Positions 17,201 through 26,000 of a stretch of DNA of 36,363 bases are shown here, piece after piece. The position numbers were made by a program, and so were the translations under genes. Under the pieces are notes generated by a model. It was not told the DNA's origin and did not search any database. It worked only from the letters and a program-made list of their open reading frames with translations. Positions within the stretch are counted from its first letter, which is position 1, and each line of letters opens with the position of its first letter. The stretch spans positions 1-36,363 of IMG/VR virus record IMGVR_UViG_3300006735_000089. One strand, given 5' to 3'. This stretch comes from a virus.

Positions 17201-18114
17201 AAAGAGGTAAAGTGTTAAGACTATCTGGAGATGGAATAACACCTATATCTGAGGTCGGTATGAGTGATTACTTTAAAAATAATTTAAAAAACAATAGTGT
17301 ATTATTAGGTAGTTTTGACGATAGAAAGTCAGAATATAATTTAACGTTAGTAAACAGTAATAAAACTATTTCTTTTAGTGAAAATGCTAAAGGTTGGGTT
17401 AGTTTTAAATCTTTTATACCTGAAAACGGTGTTAGTATAAATAGTAATTATTATACATTTAAAAACGGTAGGATATGGTTGCATCATAACAACAGTGTAC
17501 ATAATAATTTTTATGGAGATCAGTATGATTCTTATCTAGACATAGTATTTAACGCTGAATCAGACATTGTTAAAAGTTTTGGATCTATGAAGTATGAAGG
17601 TTCTCAAGCTAAAATAACTCAATTTTTAACTCAATCTGTTGTAGATTCTGCTGGTAACACCCTTGTTGTTGATGATGGTGAGTATTATAATTTACAAGAA
17701 AAGAAAGGTTGGTATGTAGAAAGTGGCGAAACTGATTTACAAGAATCCAGCGAGATGGAATTTAAAGAAAAAGAAGGTAAATGGTTTTCAGTTATGAAAG
17801 GTAAATCAACTAGAACTATTAACGATTTAAATAGCTCTGAGTTTAACTTTCAAGGTATAGAAGTGTTGAGCTCTATAAGATCATCAGGACAAACAGATAC
17901 AGCTTCTACCACTACCACTACCACAACAACGACTTCTACAGCTACTACTACAACCGCAAGTAATCCACCTCCACCATCACCGTCACCAGTGCCTGGTTGT
18001 ACAGATGTAAACGCTACAAATTATAATCCAAACGCTGACATTGATGACGGAAGTTGTGTATACACGCCGGTTACTTTCAACATAACAGTACAAGACCTTG
18101 GAGACACAGATTAA
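14275..18114 (+). CDS. Tail stabilisation/muzzle protein, C-terminal part, ending in a Cys-repeat module
   Basis: A 1279-aa protein continuing the muzzle theme. ITGEKSLKSLRNYEVGVVYR followed by DKYGRETPVFTS (about residues 35-65) is the block that normally follows the end of the previous ORF. NQFIAAEKITKDVNPVYGSI, then KLKTRDTNLVAFCEDKVLKI, FGISTNPESYA and RMYFTDKQRGKVLRLSGDGI belong to the C-terminal propeller-like part. The far end has SMKYEGSQAKI and EFKEKEGKWFSVMKGK, then a Thr/Ser linker from residue 1212, PPPPSPSPVP, and a single C-x18-C unit with Cys 1242 and 1261 (GCTDVNATNYNPNADIDDGS). The last unit matches repeats in the secreted protein at 34643 onward. A role as the tail nozzle/muzzle with an exposed C-terminal adhesion module is inferred. 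Confidence 0.75.
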   Translation: MATSSTSSPVLSLATKIKIVANTQSESKSGITGEKSLKSLRNYEVGVVYRDKYGRETPVFTSTNSSFTIPKKLSDHKNSIVANLQNITPSWVHSYKYFIKETSNEYYNVCMDKWYDAEDGNIWLSFPSAERNKIQEDTFLILKKKAGNQDAIYEDVKYKVIDISNEAPDYIKTDYELYGTEADVAVSTATPGSDKITIAWSSTAGDTDWTETVFYDSLLDNDGGATSSTTGFIGWPLENVVLDISTTSGRTGWLDVANMYKDTNLIINLSKPLIGASSTTNTDASGTITSILPTGAGTPTIKLARKVVKNKSEFNGRFFVKIKRDISIDDNIRSVANPSPSINIQQTIQQYYLNTTQSNSDDAFWSSVGERWLIDGASRGQVGTGGGTGLSGPYPEDDGYGIIGDDITSGRGANSAKKSLECTMELTLQKIKDTNKNGYDVSNNKQANQDFLTKISNSNTKFRWKEDPLQHIYRISSVTSSASGNTNGVGILNYGSKNSQRKEKNNKCIRLYIKFKTTGWRLNDTQDNSGTYEFFPEEEGLYPFNYQNQYTPTVGSYTSWDPTKYGYGDYDNISSAYTPSYTANHASTALHSLGQNATFTESVASGLMRSNTLEIVDFSTGDEEPVFTENPAVWETEPKEDKGIDIYYEASQAYPTFLDNKTNELFAPYGSIVTCSDVVGDQGLYLPENTVLYDWGPTGHGGNTLLLNIKTDEIGIIDNTSAVSSTNPVLGDSASTPGGSAPTASVFHNLNLDFIGTELKFTRHDGSYTTARINYFSGWSTSNNFQDGTAPFYVGSSSDFVLLKLDRNITNTKVKLPYFNCYTFGNGVESDRIRDDFNAVRLDKGVRVSTVLETPYKEEYRTNGLIYSGIYNSNSGVNNLNQFIAAEKITKDVNPVYGSIQKLKTRDTNLVAFCEDKVLKIIANKDALYNADGNPQLTASNAVLGNVTTFAGEFGISTNPESYAEESFRMYFTDKQRGKVLRLSGDGITPISEVGMSDYFKNNLKNNSVLLGSFDDRKSEYNLTLVNSNKTISFSENAKGWVSFKSFIPENGVSINSNYYTFKNGRIWLHHNNSVHNNFYGDQYDSYLDIVFNAESDIVKSFGSMKYEGSQAKITQFLTQSVVDSAGNTLVVDDGEYYNLQEKKGWYVESGETDLQESSEMEFKEKEGKWFSVMKGKSTRTINDLNSSEFNFQGIEVLSSIRSSGQTDTASTTTTTTTTTSTATTTTASNPPPPSPSPVPGCTDVNATNYNPNADIDDGSCVYTPVTFNITVQDLGDTD
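17908..17990 (+). repeat. ACN triplet tract encoding a Thr-rich linker, followed by Pro-rich codons
   Basis: The run of ACC/ACT/ACA/ACG codons from 17908 to about 17955 encodes a nearly pure Thr stretch and is followed by CCA/CCT/TCA codons for PPPPSPSPVP. It links the muzzle body to the C-x18-C module. The codons are synonymously varied rather than a perfect triplet repeat, which points to selection on the amino acids rather than recent slippage. Confidence 0.8.
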
Positions 18115-18124
18115 AATATAAAAA

Positions 18125-18703
18125 ATGAATCAATATACTATAACACCAATAACAACAAACTCAATAGGAACTAACGTGGGATTTTTAGATGCCCCCGATG
18201 TATTTCCTCCGTTAAATGGTTTTAAACTAACTGTTGTTCCTGATCCTGGCGTAGATATATTAGCTAGAGAATTTAAAATAGGTAATGCTAATAATCCAAT
18301 TATGGTTTTAAACAGAACTGGAGCTGTTAATTCTCACACGATGTGGCCATCTAGGTTTGAATGGGTACCTACTACTTTAAACCAAAGCTCCACTACAACA
18401 GTTTCAGGTTTTGTAGAATTTGATGGGGTTTATAAGGTTGTTATAGAAGATTCAGACAACACTATTAACGATCCAAACTGGACGCCTTCTGGTGCTACTA
18501 ATTTAGTTTTTATACATGTTTACATGGGTAAGAATCAAACTACACCTATACAGTCTTTAGTTGATTTAATCGTTAAACTTGATATAGACCGTCAAGATGA
18601 CGATCCTTTAACACAGTTAGATACACAAAGCGCTAGAACACCTGGAGGTGTAATTGATACTGGAGTCACAAATAATTTTACTATAACTAATGTAAATATA
18701 TAA
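18125..18703 (+). CDS. Beta-rich tail-associated protein, unknown function
   Basis: A 192-aa protein beginning MNQYTITPITTNSIGTNVGF. It is rich in beta-prone and Asn/Thr residues (FKLTVVPDPGVDILAREFKI, TTTVSGFVEFDGVYKVVIED), with no signal peptide or membrane segment. It follows the muzzle C-terminal ORF by 10 bases. PDPGVDILAREFKIGNANNP reads like an Ig-like or fibre beta-sandwich domain, but I do not recognise a family. It ends VTNNFTITNVNI. A small tail accessory or fibre-attachment role is inferred from neighbours only. Confidence 0.6.
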   Translation: MNQYTITPITTNSIGTNVGFLDAPDVFPPLNGFKLTVVPDPGVDILAREFKIGNANNPIMVLNRTGAVNSHTMWPSRFEWVPTTLNQSSTTTVSGFVEFDGVYKVVIEDSDNTINDPNWTPSGATNLVFIHVYMGKNQTTPIQSLVDLIVKLDIDRQDDDPLTQLDTQSARTPGGVIDTGVTNNFTITNVNI

Positions 18704-18705
18704 CA

Positions 18706-19941
18706 ATGGCATTTACTAAGAGAACAACATCTGAGGCTAGAACAGAAATAATAACAGTAAACGGAGACAATGGGGCTGAGTTTGAATTGTATGTAAAGCA
18801 AGGTACTAAGTATTATAATTTTGATACAAATAACTTTTCGTCTACAGAGTTTATATTAAAAAAGCAATTAATACCTTCTAGCGGAAAATATCAAAAAAAA
18901 ATAAGCATACCAAGTGTTAGTTCTGATACTTCTTATAACTTTTTTATTAGAACAAGTCCTAATACTAATCTTCAAGAAACATTAACTCACGATCAAAAAA
19001 TTGGAACGTTGTTTCAAAAAGCAACAAAAACAGCAACTTTTACTACAACTGATGATACAACGTTGAGTATAGCAAGCGCTTTAACTGGCGGCACTTTAAC
19101 TGTTGTAGATAAAGCCTTACAACAAACAGGCGCTATTACAGAGGCAAGTGGTAATTTAGTATATGTACATTCAATACCTACTTGGGATATTAGAACTGGT
19201 GGCGCTTGGGCGCTGTCTAACTTAGTTGAAGAGACCGTTGTAGATGTTAGAGGTGAGGTTGTGTTTGTGGAAGATGGTACTAATATAGTTTCTGGTTATT
19301 CTGTTGAGGGAGAAAATATTGTAGACGAAATAACTGTATCTGCTATAAGTAGTAATAAAATTACTTTATCAGCGGCACAAAGAATAGAAATTGGCGATGT
19401 TTTAAGATTTTCTAAAAATGGATGGGAATTTAAAAATATATATGCAAAAATTACAACTGGAAGCGGAACAACCTCTGTAACAATGAGAAACGTAACGGAG
19501 GTAGCTAAAGTTGGTATAGCTGATATTACTTGTGAATTAGATATTGACGAGTACGTGAGCATAAAACCAAACGCGTTTCCAGTAAATGTAAATGTTCCAG
19601 CTGGCACAGCCACAACAATTAATCCAATTGAACAATGTACCAATTATCTAGGTCAAACAGGTGATATAGACGAAAACGTAGAAACAAAAACTTATCAAAT
19701 TCATTCAGTGCCTAGCAATAGCACTTCAAGTAGTGGTGTAGATGGCGAGTTTGGCGTGATAAACCTAGCTGCTGACGAAGCTATGGGTAGCGCTGGCGCT
19801 GCATCTGTTGTATATACGCCTAACGATGCAATGGTTGCTGGGCACACAGATTTTTTTTATTATAAAACAACAGACGCTCAATCTCCCACAACGCAAACAA
19901 GCTCGTTAACTCAAGGGAAAATATCAATAACAATAGTATAA
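18706..19941 (+). CDS. Beta-rich tail protein, unknown function
   Basis: A 411-aa Thr/Ser/Val-rich protein. It has an N-terminal beta domain (EIITVNGDNGAEFELYVKQG; KYQKKISIPSVSSDTSYNFF), a middle part with repeated short hairpin-like strands (RGEVVFVEDGTN, ITVSAISSNKITLSAAQRIE, IGDVLRFSKN), and a C-terminal part FPVNVNVPAGTATTINPIEQ ending KISITIV. The C-terminal block, including VYTPNDAMVAGHTDFFYYKT, resembles Ig/cadherin-like repeats common in phage tails and adhesins. No enzymatic motif is visible. It lies two bases after the previous stop and ends three bases before the next ATG, in the same frame as that next gene. Confidence 0.62.
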   Translation: MAFTKRTTSEARTEIITVNGDNGAEFELYVKQGTKYYNFDTNNFSSTEFILKKQLIPSSGKYQKKISIPSVSSDTSYNFFIRTSPNTNLQETLTHDQKIGTLFQKATKTATFTTTDDTTLSIASALTGGTLTVVDKALQQTGAITEASGNLVYVHSIPTWDIRTGGAWALSNLVEETVVDVRGEVVFVEDGTNIVSGYSVEGENIVDEITVSAISSNKITLSAAQRIEIGDVLRFSKNGWEFKNIYAKITTGSGTTSVTMRNVTEVAKVGIADITCELDIDEYVSIKPNAFPVNVNVPAGTATTINPIEQCTNYLGQTGDIDENVETKTYQIHSVPSNSTSSSGVDGEFGVINLAADEAMGSAGAASVVYTPNDAMVAGHTDFFYYKTTDAQSPTTQTSSLTQGKISITIV

Positions 19942-19944
19942 ATT

Positions 19945-20289
19945 ATGCCAACAACTACACTATCATTTAATAACAATATCAATGTGTCAGTACAGATAGG
20001 AGATATAATATATTACTCGCCTACAACTACAACTGGTAATTTTAATACTACTACCAATATAGTGTTATTGGGTGATGTTACAGATATATCTGGAAACACT
20101 ATAACTGTTGAATACACGTCTGGTACAGCACTGCCCTCTGCTGGTGACTTTATTATGTTTGCTAAAGATAGAACTGTTAACATGTCTACCTTGCTTGGTT
20201 ATTTTGCTAAGTTTAGAATAAAAAATAATTCTACAGAAAAATCAGAAATGTACTCTATATCTGTAGATGTTGTACCAAGTAGTAAATAA
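19945..20289 (+). CDS. Small conserved tail-region protein, unknown function
   Basis: A 114-aa protein: MPTTTLSFNNNINVSVQIGD, then IIYYSPTTT, LLGDVTDISGNTITVEYTSG, DFIMFAKDRTVNMSTLLGYF and a C-terminal FRIKNNSTEKSEMYSISVDV. The pattern (beta strands, then 'dfImF.Kd...NmssllGYfa...i.NnSt...E.fsis..v..SSK') is one I associate with tail-module proteins of marine phages, without a known function. The preceding stop is TAA ATT ATG, so start selection at 19945 is clear. Confidence 0.62.
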   Translation: MPTTTLSFNNNINVSVQIGDIIYYSPTTTTGNFNTTTNIVLLGDVTDISGNTITVEYTSGTALPSAGDFIMFAKDRTVNMSTLLGYFAKFRIKNNSTEKSEMYSISVDVVPSSK

Positions 20290-20333
20290 ATAGTAAAAAC
20301 TGTAACTATACTGTTATAGTAAAATTAAATTAA

Positions 20334-20798
20334 ATGAGTGAAAATATAGTTCTTAGTAAAAGAAAAGAAATAAAAAAGCTACAAGATTTATTAATAAAAA
20401 AAGCTGACGGCGTAGATATTGAAGGAGATGGTAAATCTATAGTACACAGCAAGAACTTCCCTTTAAAACACACGTTTGCTGACGGTGTATATATTAGACA
20501 AATGGATATGAAAGCGGAGTCAATGGTTGTAGGAGCTATACATAATCATTTGCACGTGTGGTTTTTATTAACAGGAAAACTAGCTATAGCGACAGAAAAA
20601 ACAATAGAAGAGTTTATATCTCCTTGTTATGTCTTAGCAGAACCAGGTAGCAAAAGAGTTATATATGCTATAGAAGATTCTACATTTGTAAACGTACATA
20701 AAAACCCAAAGAATATAAAAGATATTAAAAAATTAGAAGACGAAATTGTCTCTTTAACATTTGAAGATTATGAAGAATATATTAATAAAAATAAATAG
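20334..20798 (+). CDS. Cupin-fold protein in virion gene cluster
   Basis: A 154-aa protein with a recognisable small cupin core: GAIHNHLHVWFLLTGKLAIA gives H70, H72, H74 and G81, matching cupin motif 1 (HxH ... G), and YVLAEPGSKRVIYAIEDSTF followed by VNVH matches motif 2. Residues 1-40 are basic and helical, and the C-terminus is helical and acidic. Cupins bind a metal in a beta barrel and can be enzymatic or structural; here the neighbours are tail and internal virion genes, so a structural or virion-associated metal-binding role is inferred, with an enzymatic role possible. It ends with the only TAG stop in the window, and the next gene is in the same frame one codon later. A 44-base upstream gap holds a weak ACTATA/TATAGT hairpin (20305-20320). 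Confidence 0.6.
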   Translation: MSENIVLSKRKEIKKLQDLLIKKADGVDIEGDGKSIVHSKNFPLKHTFADGVYIRQMDMKAESMVVGAIHNHLHVWFLLTGKLAIATEKTIEEFISPCYVLAEPGSKRVIYAIEDSTFVNVHKNPKNIKDIKKLEDEIVSLTFEDYEEYINKNK

Positions 20799-20801
20799 AT
20801 T

Positions 20802-21488
20802 ATGAGTTTTGTAATAGCAGGAGCGGCGGTAGGAATTGGTACAGGCGTTACTAAGTTAGTAATGGGTGCTAATCAAAAAAGAAAGGCAAAGGCAGCGCAG
20901 GCTGAAGCTAAATCTAAACTTACAACTCAAATGAACGAGTATATGAGCCAGGAAATTAAAAATCCTTATGCTAACATGGAAAACACTATGGAAGACCTAA
21001 CTGTAAATACCCAAGCGGCGGATTTTGCCGCTCAAAAATCTGAACAAGCTAGAGCTGACATTATGCAAAATATGAGTGGCGCGGCTGGTAGTAGTGGTAT
21101 AGCTGCGTTAGCACAAACAATGGCTAACCAAGCCAGTCAAGAAGCTCAAATGGCTTCGGCTAATATAGCTACTCAAGAAGCGGCTAATCAAAAAGCTGAA
21201 AGAGCAGAAGCTGGAAACATACAGGAGCTACAAAGACAGGGTGATGCTCAGGTTGAAAATTTAAAGAGAGATAGAATGATGACTCAAATAGGTATGACAC
21301 AGGGTGAACTAGCTGCTGAAAACCAAAATGTAGCAGATGCTCAAGCGGCTATGATGTCTGGGGTTGGAGATATAGGATCTGGATTAGGTAGCTTAGGTGG
21401 GCATGCTTCTTCAATGATGGATGAAGGTAAGACATTTGGTGGGAAAACAAGAAAAGAGGGTATGGGCTTTTTTGGAGGAACCTCATAA
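20802..21488 (+). CDS. Internal (ejected) virion protein, Ala-rich
   Basis: A 228-aa protein with a hydrophobic N-terminus (MSFVIAGAAVGIGTGVTKLV) and a long Ala/Gln/Met-rich helical body (ADFAAQKSEQARADIMQNMS, GAAGSSGIAALAQTMANQAS). The C-terminus is Gly/Ser-rich (VGDIGSGLGSLGGHASSMM). The 'GaAGSSGiAaLAQ..aNqasq' block is typical of small internal proteins of podoviruses, as in T7-like and crAss-like phages, that are ejected into the host envelope to help form a DNA channel. It precedes two larger internal-type genes, the usual T7-like order. The membrane-seeking N-terminus supports an envelope-penetrating role. Start 20802 is preferred since it directly follows the previous stop. Confidence 0.72.
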   Translation: MSFVIAGAAVGIGTGVTKLVMGANQKRKAKAAQAEAKSKLTTQMNEYMSQEIKNPYANMENTMEDLTVNTQAADFAAQKSEQARADIMQNMSGAAGSSGIAALAQTMANQASQEAQMASANIATQEAANQKAERAEAGNIQELQRQGDAQVENLKRDRMMTQIGMTQGELAAENQNVADAQAAMMSGVGDIGSGLGSLGGHASSMMDEGKTFGGKTRKEGMGFFGGTS

Positions 21489-21500
21489 TAATAATATAAT

Positions 21501-22997
21501 ATGGCAGAAAATATATACGACACACAAAACACAGACGATAAGAAAAATATAGTTCAATTAAGGGTTGGTACAGCTGAACAATCAATGATCAACGCTGCAT
21601 ATATGGGAGCGAGATCTAAGCCTAATATGATGGAGCACATGAATCTACTTGATCATTTTTTGACTAAAACTAAAGAAGGTTACACTGCTACAAAAGCTGT
21701 ATATGAAGCTAAAAAAGAAGCTGAAAAAGCAGAGCTAGAGGCTCTAATGGAAGATATAGAAATAGATGCTACTAATGTAATTAACATGTCTGGTAGTTTA
21801 CCTAAAGGTTATTTTAATAAAGTTTATAGCCACGTAGAAAGTCTTAGAAACCAATACGCGGAAGCTAAAAGATCTGGAGAAGAACAAAAGGCGGCTGAAT
21901 TAAGAATGCAATTAAATACTTTATCTACTAATATAGGTTCGTTTAAAGAAGGTGTTTTAAACAACGCTCAAGTAATTACTGGTAACGAAGGGATTAGCGA
22001 TTTATCAGTGTTGTCTTTAAGTCAACAAAGAATCGTGGCCGCTTGTAAAGAAGAAAACGCAGAGTTTGTAGATGGTGAAATTGTGTGGAATAACCCTAGA
22101 TACAAACCTCAATATTTAGAAACTGATGACGGTGAGCAAATAGAAAACCCGGAGTATGATCCAAATGAAAAACAATATTTTACATTAGATGATTATAATA
22201 AATCTGTAGTTTCTAAAGACTATGTATTTAAAGAGTCTTATTTAACTTTAGAAAAAGAAACAGCTCAAAATGGAGAGATGTTTAGAAACGGTGAGAGTAA
22301 AGAAGATTTTAATGAAGATAATCAATACAAGTTAAACTTAGATAAGGTTACTAAAGAAAATATTCAGTATTTACTAAGAGATGATTTTAACGGAGATATG
22401 ACTTTTGAACAATCTTTAGATCAACATCCAGACATGATGAAGTTTTTTGATTTTAACGAGCTTTCTATTGGAGATGGATTAAGCGCTGAGTACGGTGACG
22501 AAGATGTAGACGGAGATGGCATATTAGATTTTACAGGAGACGTTAGTGAAATACATGACGAAAATACTATTTTTTCAGAAACTTATTTAAACTCTCCGTC
22601 GAATATTGTTAAGTACGACACAGATGGAAATAAAATTGTAACTTGGGAAGACTTTGGGTCAACACCAGAAGAAGCTAGAACAAAACTTATAGAAACAATA
22701 ACACAGCCTGATGCGCGTAATTTTGATTTTAATCTTAGTAGAGGTTTAGTTGCAGATTTTATGACTAAACGACAAAAACAATTGTTTTACAAAAATACTA
22801 AATCTTTTACTTTAAAAGAGATGGTTGCTTATAATAAAAAAGATGTACAGGATTTTATTGACGATGGAGGAAATATAGGTCAATTAAGAGCTTTAGATGG
22901 TGTAACAATAGATGATAAGGAGAGAATAAGAATTGATCTGGCAAAATTTAATAGCAGCTACTATGGATTTACAACATCAACCGGTAATAGCCGATAA
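21501..22997 (+). CDS. Internal virion protein with EF-hand-like calcium loops
   Basis: A 498-aa protein. Residues 1-170 are strongly helical (YEAKKEAEKAELEALMEDIE, EEQKAAELRMQLNTLSTNIG). The middle is acidic. DVDGDGILD at residues 335-343 and DTDGNKIVTWED at 373-384 look like two calcium-binding EF-hand-type loops 38 residues apart; the second has a near-ideal 12-residue pattern with D1, D3, N5 and D12, and the first lacks an acidic residue at position 12. The C-terminus has RGLVADFMTKRQKQLFYKNT. No lysozyme or transglycosylase motif is visible. It sits between the small Ala-rich internal protein and the giant protein, which fits the second internal/cargo protein of podoviruses. Role inferred from context. 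Confidence 0.65.
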   Translation: MAENIYDTQNTDDKKNIVQLRVGTAEQSMINAAYMGARSKPNMMEHMNLLDHFLTKTKEGYTATKAVYEAKKEAEKAELEALMEDIEIDATNVINMSGSLPKGYFNKVYSHVESLRNQYAEAKRSGEEQKAAELRMQLNTLSTNIGSFKEGVLNNAQVITGNEGISDLSVLSLSQQRIVAACKEENAEFVDGEIVWNNPRYKPQYLETDDGEQIENPEYDPNEKQYFTLDDYNKSVVSKDYVFKESYLTLEKETAQNGEMFRNGESKEDFNEDNQYKLNLDKVTKENIQYLLRDDFNGDMTFEQSLDQHPDMMKFFDFNELSIGDGLSAEYGDEDVDGDGILDFTGDVSEIHDENTIFSETYLNSPSNIVKYDTDGNKIVTWEDFGSTPEEARTKLIETITQPDARNFDFNLSRGLVADFMTKRQKQLFYKNTKSFTLKEMVAYNKKDVQDFIDDGGNIGQLRALDGVTIDDKERIRIDLAKFNSSYYGFTTSTGNSR

Positions 22998-23015
22998 TAA
23001 TTTAATAGTATAATT

Positions 23016-26000
23016 ATGAGTGATTTAACGACTGTATTAAAAGACTACGTACAAACAGCTAACAATCCTGAATACGGAGGTGATTGGAATATTATTAACA
23101 GTAAATTTCCGGAGTTAGCCAACTTTGATAAACAAGTCTTAAAAGATTATGTTTCTACTGCTAACAATTTTTATTATGGTGGTAATTGGAATATAATTAA
23201 TGGTAAGTTTCCAGAGTTATTTAAACCTCAAAATACTTCAACTAAAATTAACAATTCTGTTAATAAAAAATCAAAAACAACACCAATAAACACAGATCAA
23301 ACATATAGTTATGAAGATTTATATGGAGATGGTTGGGAAACAACTATTGACGAAATAAACAAAAAAGGCCCTAAGGGAGATTTAAAACCTTGGGAGAATA
23401 GACATAAAAGCGAAAACGGGTACGATAAAAGATATTGGAATGAAGATGGTAGTTTAAAAACTGCTGACCAAATGCATGATTATAAAAACAATGAAGACGG
23501 CAGTGGGTTTGGGTTTATCAACTTCAAGAAAATAGAAGAAGAAAACAAAGAAAAAAGAAAGAAACAAGAAGTAAAAGAGGAGTTTGAAAATAAAATCATT
23601 ACCGACGAAGGGGTTGTTGATGAAAAGGAAGATGTTGAGGAAAAGAAATACGATGGTGGTTATATAATATCAGACGAAGAAGAGGCTAAAATACTAAATA
23701 TACAAGACGGCTCGCTTAATCAAAACGCTGAAAAAAGTAGTACATACGCTTACAATAGACAAAAAGAAAACGAGTTGTACGGCTGGAGCGTTGGTGATTA
23801 TAAAGAGTCAGAAAACGTTGTTTCTAATCAAAAAAAATATAAAGAATACAAATACGGAAACGTAATTAAAAGAGTAGAGTACTCTTTAGGTTCTGGAAAA
23901 TATAATAATACTTGGAAAGAAACAGGTAATGTAGATTATAGATATGTTACTGATGACGGTGTTGAAAGAGCGGCTACAGACGAAGAAAAACAAAGTTGGA
24001 TAAATAGAGATTATGTTACTAAAACACATAAAAAAATTCAAAATAAAATATCGTCAGAAAGTTTAAATGAAGATAATTTAAAGTTATTGTATAAAAACCC
24101 AGAGGAATACCTTAAAAATCCTTACTACCATGCTGGTTCTCCTGACGTTGACGTATCAGAACTTAGTGAGCAAGATTTTCTAACGCAAGGCCAAGACATA
24201 GAAGCGGAGGGTGTAGATAAAGAATATGTTATAGAGCAAAAAGATATTGGTAACAAAATTTTTAAGTTTAGGCAAAAAGAAGGTGAGCAAGTTAATATAG
24301 TATATGAAGATTACAAAGGTAAATATAGACTTGGTACAGACGAAGAAGGTAATACAGCTAAGGTTTATTTAGACTGGGAAAACGATACGCCTGCACAAAT
24401 AAGATTAGAGTGGAATCTTTACAGTAAAATAAAGCTAAACCATATTAACAATGAATTAGCTAAAAAATTAATAAAAGAAGGTAAGGAACCTACTGTAGAA
24501 AATTTAATGGAAGAGTTCAAAAAATCTGAATTTTATAATGAAAAGCTTGAAAAGGCTAGAGAACAATGGACAACGGAGTATAAGTACCAGGATCAACAAC
24601 AATATTTAGATTTTAACCAAACAACTTTTCAAAAAGAATTTGAAATAGTAAATGAAGATATACTAGAGAATACTAATAAGTATTTTCAAGAGCAAACAGA
24701 ATCTATTAAAAATGAAATAACAGAAGATTTAACTGTAGAGTTAACAAGTTTATTTGAGCGAGATCAGAGCGGTGACATAGTTGTTTTACAGGATTTAAAT
24801 TGGAATAGTTATAAAGCTGGTGACAATATATCTAAAAAAGATTTAAATAAATATTTTCAATTTAGATTTGAAAACGCATTTTCTAAAAACGAAAATGTAA
24901 AAGACATAAGAAGAGAAACAGAGCAATTATATGAAAATACAGTAAAAAACTTTCAAGAAAAATATAAACCTAGTTATAATTTAATAGGTAACGAACGTTT
25001 AAACAGTATTGGTAATGCCTTTGTATCTACATTAAAAAGATTAGGACACACAGAAGAAAATGCAAAATTATCTGGAACAGAACAGTTAGGTATAATAAAT
25101 TCTATGTGGAAGAAGTTTGAGAAAAAGTTAACTGAAGAGTACAGAGACTCAGATCAAGATGAGTATGGATTGGCAGATTTTCTAGATCAAAGAAAACACG
25201 AGTTTTATACTTACATGTACGACAAGTCTGGTTTAGGTCTTTCGCACAATAAAGACGGTAGCATGTCCGACTATCAAAGACAGTTGATTTTATCTACCAT
25301 ATCGGATAATAACGAGGAGATAATGGAAAAAATATTGCTAGCTGGGTCTGAAGGTGATAATATTTTTGACGCTGGAGATTATACGGGCACTGTGTTTATG
25401 ACCTATGAAGATGGTAGCTCAGAAAACGTAGAGGGTTATTTTGACGCTGGAAAAGTTTATGATGGTGCCGATAGAGTTTTTGAAACTGCTGAAAAAATAA
25501 TAAAACAAGAGCAGTTAGAAGAAGGAGATGTAGATAGTTTTTGGGAGGGTTTTAAATCTAAACCAGCGCATGAATATTTTCCAATACTTGGTAACTTTGG
25601 TGATATAGCTAATAAAAGACAGTTGTTAGAAATTACTGATAAATTAAATAGAGATGGCTGGGAAAGTTTGTCAGATCAAGAAAAAGATATTTTAGTACTG
25701 TATAATATAAAAGCTGACTCAGATCAAAAAATAAAAGATATGTCTAGCTGGACTTATGGCGCGGGTAGATTAACTTCTGACATGATACCTTACGTTGGTG
25801 AGTTTATTTTAACGAGTGGCGCCTTTACGTTAGCTAGAGCATCCGCTTTAAAGGGACTCACCAAGGCTGTTGTCGGATCAGGTTTTTCTGTAGCAAAATC
25901 TCCAGCTACTAAAAACGCTGTTAAATTCGCATCTTGGTTAACTGGTACGTTAGCTCATACTTCTGCTAATCCAAACCATTATATATCTAAGATGTATGAC

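Noticed and set aside
20305-20320. ACTATA/TATAGT inverted repeat as a terminator or operator ahead of the cupin gene
   Set aside because: Only six A/T-rich base pairs with a four-base loop and no T-run; such repeats are expected by chance in this composition.
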